A stretch of DNA of 64,000 bases, taken from contig JAMOBJ010000016.1 of NCBI GenBank assembly GCA_039908095.1, positions 1 to 64,000 of the forward strand, read 5' to 3'. Under the pieces are notes generated by a model that saw nothing but the letters and a program-made list of their open reading frames with translations, was not told where the DNA came from and did not search any database. Positions 43,163 through 51,327 of this stretch are shown one piece after another. Positions within the stretch are counted from its first letter, which is position 1, and each line of letters begins with the position of its first letter. The position numbers were made by a program, and so were the translations under genes. Source of the DNA: Nitrospirae bacterium YQR-1 (GTDB taxonomy: Bacteria; Nitrospirota; Thermodesulfovibrionia; Thermodesulfovibrionales; Magnetobacteriaceae).

Positions 43163-45737
43163 CTGTTACCGCCTCAAATTGTGTTTTCAGTATTTTTTCA
43201 CTAAAATTTGCATCCATCGGTATTCCGTAAGACTTCCATCTCCGTACAGATTCTTCCGCTAAGATTTTTTCTTTTATTGCAGCGGCTGCTATATCGTTGA
43301 AGTAATTATAACGTATTTCATAGTTTTCGTAAAAGAACCATTTAACCGAATCAGGAAGAAACACCTTGTTTACTTCCTCTATGGCCTCATTAAACATAAT
43401 ATGTAACCTGTCTTTCTGAAAGTATGCCGCCTTTGGGTATGTCAGCAGTAATTTGTGCTTACTGTCGTAAATTTGTCTGTAAAACAGATGCCTCTCTACC
43501 ATATCACTGATAGCTGAACCTACCCTGTGCAAATCCTCCACTATAACCTGTACAACATCTGCTCTATCAAATATCCGCTCCTTCTGCTCCTTTATAAGAG
43601 ACCTGTTGTTATTTAAAAACACATAAAAGGAAAGTCCTTTTAATTTGTCAAAAGTGATATATCTGAATTTCATATCGGCAGTATTTATTCCAAAAGGCGG
43701 TACCATTTCCTCAAGCTGCTGCATTTCATCATTACTTAGCCTGTATAACCGGGCTATGAAGTCAATCATCAGCTTATGCTCATGTCCAACTAATAAGATT
43801 ACGATGTCGCCCAGCTTTTGTGAAATTTGTGATACAGTCTTCAAATAATAGTTCAGAAACATTGCATCTTTAATGTTGTTATACACAACGGTAAAAAGGC
43901 TTGTGCCGGTAAGTTTTTTTGTACTTAGTTGTGGCATAGGTTTAAGATTTCTTTCAATTATCAACTGCGGTACAACATCACTGTCAATGTAGTTAAGAGT
44001 TTTAGAGGTGATATTTTTTATTTCCTCACTTATACTGATTAAATTATGTTTATTGTATTGGGCATATCCTCTGCTTTGCTCAAGCGAGAGGTTATCTTTT
44101 TCGAAACTGCCAATTTTTGTTTGCAGCGGTTCCATAAATGTATAAGTAACCAGATTATTCCACCAGTGCAGGTGGTTTAACAAAGGATCAAAAAAGGCCT
44201 TTAGTGAGTCCTTAAGATCCTCATAATATTTGGTTTTATCTATATATTCATATAATGTTCGGTCTTTGTCTTTCGAAAATACGGATCTGAGGAAATTAAA
44301 TCTGCTGCCTGAAACTGCTCCGGCATCGTCATATGAAACACTTTTTTTACTGATTTCGGGTAAAGACATCTCGGTACGAAGCGTTTTCTGAATATCAGTC
44401 CGCCTGACCTCCAGTCCTAACGTATCAAAATACTCTCTGTACTTAACCCGTATCTCATCCATGGCAGTTAAAAAGGTGTCTTTAATTTTAAGCGTCCTTC
44501 TAAAGAGTTCTTTGGATTTTTCAATAAACTCCTCATCGTGAGCCGGATTATAATCATACCGCCGGCTGTAGGTTTTTTCCAACACAGCCCTGTAATTATT
44601 ATAAACCTGTTTGTAGTCCAGCATTTTGCTCCATTTAGAAACAAAAAACTCTTCCTCACTGATAATTTCGTTACAATAATTTTTCATGGTCTCTATGTAC
44701 TTACTACGCTCAGATGTATCCTCATTGTTGAGAGTATCTTTAATCAGATTGTTTAAAACTGAGATTTCACTGATTAATCGCCGGAGCTTGTTTAAAACGA
44801 ATTCCCTCTTAACGGCATCCACTGTTTTTCTTATAGCATCAAGTAAATCATCAAAACCGGAATCTTTCCACAAACTATCGTCGTTTGTTGCAAAGTATTC
44901 CAGGGCTGAGGTTGTCTCGACTTGTACAATAGGTGAGTTTTTAAGTTTGGAGTAGGATTGAAGACCGATTTCCAAGTCTTGACGGGATTTCTCCGTCTGC
45001 TGCCAAATGTCATCCACCTTACCGTCACCATAATTTCTGTCAACCACATAGCCCTTGCCGGTTTGAACAAATATGATTTTCTGGTCCTTTTCCATAAGCC
45101 TGTCCAGCATTTTTCTATCTGGCTCTTTCATCTGGCTTCTTATGGGGGATAAGTAGAGAATTATATTTGCATTGGGTAAGAACTCACGAAGCGTAAGGTC
45201 CTCGTGCTCTTTTAATTTAAAGGCATCCAGCCCGGGTGTATCGATGATTTCCACCCCCTCGTCAAGCAAGACCGTTGACATGGATATCTTCAAATATTTA
45301 ACATCGAATTTATTGTGGGGGTTTTTATCTTCGGAGCTGTACAATGCGGCCAGACTTAGAAATTCGTCTTTATTTTTATACTGAGAAAAGTGGCCGCTGT
45401 TGAAGTGAACCTCTAATGTTGTCTCAGAGGCCTTCTCACATACAACCATCACGTTTGTGGTAGCCTTACACTGTTCTCGTAAGATTCTCTCACCTGTTCC
45501 CAGAAGAACGTTGAGAATGGATGATTTTCCTGAGCTTGTAATTCCAACAAGAGCAATTTTAATGGGGTCAATTGTGAAATTATTTATTTTTTCTAATAAA
45601 GCATTTGTGCGTTCATTTAAATGAGAGGCGCCGGTTGCGGCTATACGGGCAAGGAGGGCATTGGCATCGGACAGAAACTGTCGGATACTTAATCCTGCTA
45701 TCTGACTGACCGGTTCTGTCTTAGCTGTTTTTTGCAC
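43152..45737 (-). CDS. Dynamin-like GTPase, copy 1
   Basis: 861 residues with a dynamin-family G domain: G1 GITSSGKSS (65-73), G2 Thr in CKATTNVM (about 92), G3 DTPG (166-169) followed by LDAFKLKEHEDLTLREFLP, and G4-like FVQTGKG. A long helical stalk follows. The C-terminal third is strongly shared with the protein at 51328-53874 (for example DLHRVGSA, AYFQK.RLHIM and YEIRYNYF). No membrane helix; membrane contact may be through a paddle-like region. It may act in membrane fission, envelope repair or phage defence; no experiment is implied. The start is uncertain (possible TTG or CTG near 45737). Confidence 0.8.
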   Translation of the reverse strand: MQKTAKTEPVSQIAGLSIRQFLSDANALLARIAATGASHLNERTNALLEKINNFTIDPIKIALVGITSSGKSSILNVLLGTGERILREQCKATTNVMVVCEKASETTLEVHFNSGHFSQYKNKDEFLSLAALYSSEDKNPHNKFDVKYLKISMSTVLLDEGVEIIDTPGLDAFKLKEHEDLTLREFLPNANIILYLSPIRSQMKEPDRKMLDRLMEKDQKIIFVQTGKGYVVDRNYGDGKVDDIWQQTEKSRQDLEIGLQSYSKLKNSPIVQVETTSALEYFATNDDSLWKDSGFDDLLDAIRKTVDAVKREFVLNKLRRLISEISVLNNLIKDTLNNEDTSERSKYIETMKNYCNEIISEEEFFVSKWSKMLDYKQVYNNYRAVLEKTYSRRYDYNPAHDEEFIEKSKELFRRTLKIKDTFLTAMDEIRVKYREYFDTLGLEVRRTDIQKTLRTEMSLPEISKKSVSYDDAGAVSGSRFNFLRSVFSKDKDRTLYEYIDKTKYYEDLKDSLKAFFDPLLNHLHWWNNLVTYTFMEPLQTKIGSFEKDNLSLEQSRGYAQYNKHNLISISEEIKNITSKTLNYIDSDVVPQLIIERNLKPMPQLSTKKLTGTSLFTVVYNNIKDAMFLNYYLKTVSQISQKLGDIVILLVGHEHKLMIDFIARLYRLSNDEMQQLEEMVPPFGINTADMKFRYITFDKLKGLSFYVFLNNNRSLIKEQKERIFDRADVVQVIVEDLHRVGSAISDMVERHLFYRQIYDSKHKLLLTYPKAAYFQKDRLHIMFNEAIEEVNKVFLPDSVKWFFYENYEIRYNYFNDIAAAAIKEKILAEESVRRWKSYGIPMDANFSEKILKTQFEAVTDGI

Positions 45738-45883
45738 AAACGCATTGTAGCAAGTGAATTAAAATCCTGTCAATAAGTCGTAATAATATGCCGGATAAGC
45801 AGCGGATAATAGTGAAACAAGAGATGAGCGGCTGGCCGGGTAGATGCCTTGTACAACTATGTCAACAGCACAAAGCTATTATT

Positions 45884-46768
45884 TCACTCTGCCATGATGT
45901 AGCACTTAACGCCGTCAATCTTTTCAGAGACTTTAGTAAACAGAGATTTCTTGTATCCAGGGAGCATATCGTAAAGCGTCTTACTTATTACCACCCTTGA
46001 TTTATCTCCTTCAACCAGTTCCTTTGATTTCTTTTCCAGATGCCCTGTAATATTTGCATCATTAGATGTAATATTAGCAATGTTTTTTTCAGATGGTATG
46101 TCATCAACCCAGTTGACAAGCCCCGCGTGCATACCGATTCTAACGTACAGCTGCTCATAAGCGGGTGTGTTTTTTCTTAAACCGCTGATTCCCTTGATCA
46201 TTGCAATTGCAAAATCAACACTCCTTGACGCCCACTCAGTATCAGTTTCCTTCCCTTGTATAAATGATACGCTAAAACGCCCGTCTCCGGATAATTCACC
46301 TTTTTCTATCTTATATGTCGTGTATAAACTGTTCTCTAATTTGCCTATCTCTTTCTTAAATTTTTCCTTAGAAAGATTATTAGATATATTTTTAACAACC
46401 AAGGAGTGGTTACCAAGGTCCAACACTATAAACACTGCGCCCCTAAGCCCTGCTCTGTCATTTATCTCCGACAGTTTAAAAAGCACTCCAAGTTGTTCTC
46501 TGTAATTTAACATCGTAAAATCACTTATTATTCTTGATTCTATATCTATTTTCTGAATGTCAACTGAGTCTAAATATGTTTGAGGAACAGTGCCGCTTTT
46601 CAGCAGTTCATTCAACTGTTTCTGAAGAAGCTCACCTTTTATACGAAGCTCATTAATTTTGTCTCTGTCCGGTTCTGCTTTTGAGTTTTCCAAAGCCAGA
46701 TTAATTTTATTGTTTTCGTATAGCTCCATCCTTAGCTTAAACGACTGAATTAAATTGTCAACATCCAT
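45884..46768 (-). CDS. Class III nucleotidyl cyclase-like protein, divergent
   Basis: About 294 residues: an N-terminal helical region (about 1-110) followed by a cyclase-like domain. Strand FIVLDLGNHSLV (Asp near 130) and GDGRFSVSF (about 180) correspond to the two metal-Asp strands, and RIGMHAGLV to the conserved RIGIHxG. The usual NxAAR transition-state segment reads NDANITGHLEKK, so the catalytic Arg is missing. It may be a pseudo-cyclase or use another substrate. The start is ATG 46768, with AGGAGG 11 nt upstream; GTG 46780 overlaps that site. The gene is upstream of, and in line with, the dynamin-like gene (146 bp apart). Confidence 0.65.
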   Translation of the reverse strand: MDVDNLIQSFKLRMELYENNKINLALENSKAEPDRDKINELRIKGELLQKQLNELLKSGTVPQTYLDSVDIQKIDIESRIISDFTMLNYREQLGVLFKLSEINDRAGLRGAVFIVLDLGNHSLVVKNISNNLSKEKFKKEIGKLENSLYTTYKIEKGELSGDGRFSVSFIQGKETDTEWASRSVDFAIAMIKGISGLRKNTPAYEQLYVRIGMHAGLVNWVDDIPSEKNIANITSNDANITGHLEKKSKELVEGDKSRVVISKTLYDMLPGYKKSLFTKVSEKIDGVKCYIMAE

Positions 46769-46857
46769 TACTAAGACCACCTCCTAATACTTTTATATTA
46801 AACCGCCTTACCTGAAGTTGTCAAATTATTCCGTTAAACCTAAGTATTGCATGTTGA

Positions 46858-46887
46858 TTGACAAACTTTTCAGCGATAAAATACAAT
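46858..46887 (+). promoter_or_regulatory. Promoter of the first GT-C membrane protein
   Basis: TTGACA (46858-46863), an 18-bp spacer and TACAAT (46882-46887), near consensus. The first in-frame ATG (46886) overlaps the -10 box, so it cannot be on the transcript; translation should start at ATG 46904 or 46907. Confidence 0.65.
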
Positions 46888-46903
46888 GATTAAGCCGGGG
46901 GTT

Positions 46904-48472
46904 ATGATGAATGAATCCACAGATAAGCGTTTTTACATAAAGCCCGGCATTGTACTTTCTTTAGTCTTTATTATAGCATCGCTCTACAGCGTTTCACACC
47001 ATGAGATGTGGCGCGATGAACTTCAGGCATGGATGATTGCCATATCCAGTAATTCCATTTCCGAGCTCTTTGCTAACATTAAATACGAGGGGCATCCACC
47101 CTTGTGGTTTATTATTCTTTATGCACTGAAGCACTTGACGCAGAATCCGGCAGCCATGCAGGTGGTTCATGTAATTATCGCCGCCATAAGCGTTTTTGTT
47201 TTTGCGCGCTATGCGCCCTTTACCATTACAGAGAGAATTTTGTTTGTCTTTGGATATTTTGTCTTTTATGAGTACAACATAATCAGCAGAAACTATGCCG
47301 TTGGAGTACTCTTGTTATTTTGTTTTTTGTCTATACACAAGGAACGGATTTTGGAAAACAACTATGTTGTTTTAGCAATAATTTTATTTCTCCTCTGTCG
47401 GGCAAATGTGTTTGCCACAGTGTTAGCCGTCACTTGTGCTTCTTACAGTGCAATTACGCTCTTTCAACAAAGAGCAGACTGGATAACATCTCCTAAAAAA
47501 CGTACAGAGATTATATTTTCAGCAGTTGTTTTTCTAGGCGGCCTGATAACCGCCTTAAGGGTAATGTCCCCTGAACCGGATATTTCCCTGTATGCGCCTC
47601 TGCATTTGCCGGCAAATTTTGAAGAGCTTGTTGCAGACACTACCGCCATTGTTTCCAGTCTCTGGAGTGCATACATGCCGCTGCCGCGGTTTGAGACCGT
47701 GTTTTGGGAATCTAACGCAATAAGCTATTTGCCGCTTAAGCCGTTTGAGAGATATATGATCCGGTTTGTTATTTCCCTTGCCGTATTTATCATAATTACA
47801 GCGGCTTTTATGCGTAAACCGAGAGTCTTATTTTTCTACCTTTTTAGCAGCTGTTTTGTGTTTTTCTTTTACTTTGTCGTTGTCTTTAGAGTACGATACA
47901 TAGGGCATCTCTATCTCATTTTTATAGCATCGATGTGGCTTTGGCGTGGAAATACGTTATCCCATGATTTCAGAAATACGTATATGCATAAGTTTTCCGT
48001 ATTTTCCGAAAAAATTCTGATGAGGTATATCCTTATTATTATTTTAATTGTTAATTTTGCAGCCGGTGTATCAGCCAACGTAATGGATATAGTTATGCCT
48101 TTTTCCTCATCTTCTGAGGCTGCAGCTTTCATTAAAAACGACCCCCGCACGGCTAATCTTCCTATTGCAGGAAGCATAGATTATATAGTAAGCCCAATTG
48201 CCGGCTACCTCAACCGTCCGGTGTATTATCTGGATTCCGGCAGGCTGGGCACCTTTATTATTTGGGACAAAAAGAGGAAAATCTGGACACCGGAGGATTT
48301 AACAGATATTGTCAAAAAAGAGAAAAAGGATTTAGTGCTTGTGACGTCCTATCCGCTGCAAAGAGACCTTATGGAATTTCTGCATATCAGTGAGTTGAGA
48401 AGTTTTCCCAGAGGCGCTGCATATGATGAGGTTTACTGGATATATATGGTTGCTTATATATCCGGAGGGTAA
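46904..48472 (+). CDS. GT-C fold membrane glycosyltransferase-like protein (PMT/ArnT-like), first
   Basis: About 520 residues, with 10 or more hydrophobic segments and a soluble C-terminal part. The first periplasmic loop has the acidic motif MWRDELQAWMIA, the GT-C signature for lipid-phosphate-sugar donors. GHPPLW and SRNYA follow in the pattern of GT39/GT83 relatives. Donor and acceptor unknown. It probably adds a sugar to lipid A or surface glycans in the periplasm. It is divergent from the cyclase-like gene, with 70-130 bp between them. Confidence 0.75.
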   Translation: MMNESTDKRFYIKPGIVLSLVFIIASLYSVSHHEMWRDELQAWMIAISSNSISELFANIKYEGHPPLWFIILYALKHLTQNPAAMQVVHVIIAAISVFVFARYAPFTITERILFVFGYFVFYEYNIISRNYAVGVLLLFCFLSIHKERILENNYVVLAIILFLLCRANVFATVLAVTCASYSAITLFQQRADWITSPKKRTEIIFSAVVFLGGLITALRVMSPEPDISLYAPLHLPANFEELVADTTAIVSSLWSAYMPLPRFETVFWESNAISYLPLKPFERYMIRFVISLAVFIIITAAFMRKPRVLFFYLFSSCFVFFFYFVVVFRVRYIGHLYLIFIASMWLWRGNTLSHDFRNTYMHKFSVFSEKILMRYILIIILIVNFAAGVSANVMDIVMPFSSSSEAAAFIKNDPRTANLPIAGSIDYIVSPIAGYLNRPVYYLDSGRLGTFIIWDKKRKIWTPEDLTDIVKKEKKDLVLVTSYPLQRDLMEFLHISELRSFPRGAAYDEVYWIYMVAYISGG

Positions 48473-48643
48473 AATCTGTGACATCACCTCAAAAGTGCAG
48501 CCTTCAGACAGGCAATGTACTTTAGGAGTAAAAAATGATTGCAGAAATCTATTTTTTAATAGGATTTCGAAAACCAAAAACTACTTGACACCCTTGCTCA
48601 ATGTGTGATAGCGTACAGTAGCTAAACGGTCTTTTTAAAGAAC

Positions 48644-48727
48644 GCCGGAGTGGCGGAATTGGTAGACGCAAGGGACTTAAAATCCCTCGGGTTTCTGCTC
48701 GTGCCGGTTCGAGTCCGGCCTCCGGCA
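48644..48727 (+). tRNA. tRNA-Leu (TAA)
   Basis: Acceptor stem GCCGGAG (48644-48650) pairs with CTCCGGC (48720-48726), discriminator A48727. The anticodon stem AGGGA/TCCCT holds loop CTTAAAA with TAA at 48678-48680. The long variable arm (TCGGGTTTCTGCTCG) marks a class II tRNA. T arm CCGGTTCGAGTCCGG. CCA is not encoded. TTGACA at 48585-48590 could be the -35; the -10 is weak. Confidence 0.95.
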
Positions 48728-48904
48728 TTTAATTTATTTTGCAATTTCACTTTTATGCCGCGTTGCGTTTATTTAAGGTATAATATTAAATGAAAAATTT
48801 AAAAATACAGTCATTCCCAAAAAACTTCACACTAAGCCGCCTAAACACATATAAAAAGCCGAGGGGATCGAGGAGAAATCATTACCCCTTGTGGGATAGG
48901 GTTT

Positions 48905-48932
48905 AAGGGAAATGGGCAAAGCCCTTTCCCTT
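48905..48932 (+). other. Strong hairpin between tRNA-Leu and the second GT-C gene
   Basis: AAGGGAAATGGGC (48905-48917) can pair with GCCCTTTCCCTT (48921-48932), with one bulged T and a 3-nt loop. The downstream T-run is poor (TTATTAAATTGCTTTTTT), so a terminator is possible but not typical. Confidence 0.4.
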
Positions 48933-49004
48933 ATTAAATTGCTTTTTTGAAAGCAAACAGGTATCACTCTTGTTTAAAGGTTCTCCTTGTGCAGCGGCAG
49001 GAAG

Positions 49005-50462
49005 ATGATTAAACAGTTTTATAAATATTCTGCTTCCGTTATTTTACTCATAGTTACCGTTTTTGTTTTACTTCAGAGCCCTTTGGCTCCTTTTGCCAAT
49101 AATGTTGTTATTGCCGACTCAGGGGTTTTTATTTATTGCGCTAAGGAGATCATTAGCGGTAAGCTGATTTACAAAGAAGTTTTTGACCATAAAGGCCCCG
49201 TAATTTATTTAATCAATATTATCGGGCTGACAATCCTAAATGGTAATTTGACAGGAATCTGGCTGATTGAAGTGATTTCTTTATTCCTTGCAGCTCTGTA
49301 TATGTTTAAAACGCTGAGGTTTTTTTACGATGATACTGTGGCCGTAATCTCTGTGGTATTTCTCTTACTTACTCTGACTCCGCTTCTTGAGGGCGGAAAT
49401 CTTACCGAGGAATATGCCCTGCCCTTTACGGCTCTCTCCGGTTATATCCTGACAGGTTATACCGCAAGGCAAAGAACGATGGGTTACACTGATACACTGC
49501 TTGTGGCAGTCTGCTTTACACTCACCTTCCTTTTACGCCCCAATCTTGTCCCACTTTGGGTCGGCTTTGCTGTAGTTATTTGTTTCAGTTTAATCAGGGA
49601 AAGAAAGTATAACGATGTCCTTCGTTATAGTCTTACAGCTATTACAGGAGTTTTTTTAACAGTTTTACCCTTTATAGTATATGCGGTGAAGAAAAACATT
49701 CTGTCCGATGCAATATTCTGTTTTTGGGAATTTAATATTGCATACTCTAACACCACATTAGCTAAAATCATCTCCGGCGCATATAAATCCACAGAAAGTG
49801 TTAGTAAAACATCTTTAATGATACTCGTCTTTATTTATATGTGGCATGTTGCTTTGAACTTTAAAAAGCAAGACAATAAACCTTTGCACACAGCCGTTTT
49901 TCTGAATATTTTTCTTACGATGTTTATTAGTTGCGGATTGTCTGACAGGGGGTTTGACCACTATGCAATTGCCTATATACCTGTTGTATGTGTTGCTGTG
50001 GCAATGTGCTTTTCAGCAATTTCTAAATATGCCAAAACAGTTATTTTTCCGGTTGGAATTATGTTAATTTTAACGTGGCATGCGCTTGTAATGCATTATT
50101 ATTTAATTAACTACGCTTATATACCAAAACCGTACATAACGCAAGTCGTAAACTTTATTCAAAACACTACAGGGAAAGATGACAGGATAGCCGTAATCGG
50201 TAATGATTCCAAGCTGTACTTTATGTCTGAACGTGCCTCATGCTCAAAGTACCACTATCTAAGTACCATTTTACACGTTGCAGAAGTTAGTAATGTAATA
50301 TTGCGGGAATTTTGCAGCGACTTAACCACAAAGAGACCTAAACTGATTGTGGTTGAAAGCCGGTTGAATATGGTCGGCTGCATAGCGGAAACTATTGCCG
50401 GTGATTATAACTTAAAAGTGAAATCCAGAGACGGCTCGATGGTGATTTACTCCCTGAAATGA
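49005..50462 (+). CDS. GT-C fold membrane glycosyltransferase-like protein, second
   Basis: About 485 residues with 10-12 hydrophobic segments. The first loop has ADSGVFIYCAKEII and KEVFDHKGPVIYL, as in GT39/ArnT-like membrane proteins (acidic residue plus HKGP motif). Soluble C-terminal domain of about 110 residues. It is not closely similar to the first GT-C protein. Start uncertain: TTG 48987 or ATG 49005 (AGGA just upstream). It lies in the same direction as the second dynamin module, 110 bp upstream of it. Confidence 0.72.
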   Translation: MIKQFYKYSASVILLIVTVFVLLQSPLAPFANNVVIADSGVFIYCAKEIISGKLIYKEVFDHKGPVIYLINIIGLTILNGNLTGIWLIEVISLFLAALYMFKTLRFFYDDTVAVISVVFLLLTLTPLLEGGNLTEEYALPFTALSGYILTGYTARQRTMGYTDTLLVAVCFTLTFLLRPNLVPLWVGFAVVICFSLIRERKYNDVLRYSLTAITGVFLTVLPFIVYAVKKNILSDAIFCFWEFNIAYSNTTLAKIISGAYKSTESVSKTSLMILVFIYMWHVALNFKKQDNKPLHTAVFLNIFLTMFISCGLSDRGFDHYAIAYIPVVCVAVAMCFSAISKYAKTVIFPVGIMLILTWHALVMHYYLINYAYIPKPYITQVVNFIQNTTGKDDRIAVIGNDSKLYFMSERASCSKYHYLSTILHVAEVSNVILREFCSDLTTKRPKLIVVESRLNMVGCIAETIAGDYNLKVKSRDGSMVIYSLK

Positions 50463-50574
50463 TTTCACAATCCGCACTATAGACATTACTGATAAAATAA
50501 GCTATAATTCACTGCAGCGGCCGCTGAAAACTATACGGTTGGCCGGCAATGATTATACAGACATGAGGAAGAGG

Positions 50575-51297
50575 ATGAATAACGATTACTACATTGATGT
50601 TGTAACAAAAAATATACTTTCCACATTGTCCGGGCACATCTCAAGTGCCGTCTCAGGACAGTTACAAAAAGTTATGGAGCTGACAACGGCTCAACTGGAG
50701 ATTAAATTTCTTACAATACTTGAAAGGTTAAATAAAAACCTGAATGACTCAATTGAAGAGAGCAAAAGTATTCTTAAAAACCAGTCGGTGGAAATCACTA
50801 ATCTTAAAACCGAACTGAACCACATTAAGCAGAAAATAGACGCCGCCAATACTACCCAACTTGATTCACTTGCAAAGTCCGTGGAAGAGCAGTTAAAAAC
50901 CCTTCCGGACAAATTTCAAAACTCTACAGTGCAACTTGAAAAACAGATGCAGAAAACCAACGAAATTATGGATGTTATCAGAGGCAGTGTCGGCGAGATC
51001 AAAAGAGATACCGCTGCTTCTATGGAAAGTACCGTCAAAGAACTTATCGGATTGCTTCAAAGCATGAAGTCCGTAACCGGTGAGACAATAAAAGACTCTC
51101 TTACAGCGGAAATAAAAAAGATAGAAACATCATTTTCAGCAAACAAAGCAGAGATGCTGACAATACTACGGACGATATTTGAAAGTGAACTGCGAGGTGT
51201 CGATCTTTTGGCTCAACGTGCACAAAACAACAAAATGGAGCTCAGGGACAAGCTCTCGGCAATAGAACAAATGTTTGGCGGTTCATCACAGTCCTGA
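50575..51297 (+). CDS. Coiled-coil partner of dynamin-like GTPase, copy 2
   Basis: About 240 residues, nearly all helical with heptad character (for example LKTELNHIKQKIDAA). The N-terminus YYIDVVTKNILSTLSGHISSAV aligns with FYIDDITRLIITKLSDEITGRV of copy 1, which supports ATG 50575 as the start; GAGG lies six nt before it. TTG 50539 is a longer alternative. No known family. Here the partner precedes the GTPase by 30 bp, the reverse of copy 1. Confidence 0.7.
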   Translation: MNNDYYIDVVTKNILSTLSGHISSAVSGQLQKVMELTTAQLEIKFLTILERLNKNLNDSIEESKSILKNQSVEITNLKTELNHIKQKIDAANTTQLDSLAKSVEEQLKTLPDKFQNSTVQLEKQMQKTNEIMDVIRGSVGEIKRDTAASMESTVKELIGLLQSMKSVTGETIKDSLTAEIKKIETSFSANKAEMLTILRTIFESELRGVDLLAQRAQNNKMELRDKLSAIEQMFGGSSQS

Positions 51298-51327
51298 TAA
51301 ACAGAAGTTTTATTATGGGAATTTAAC

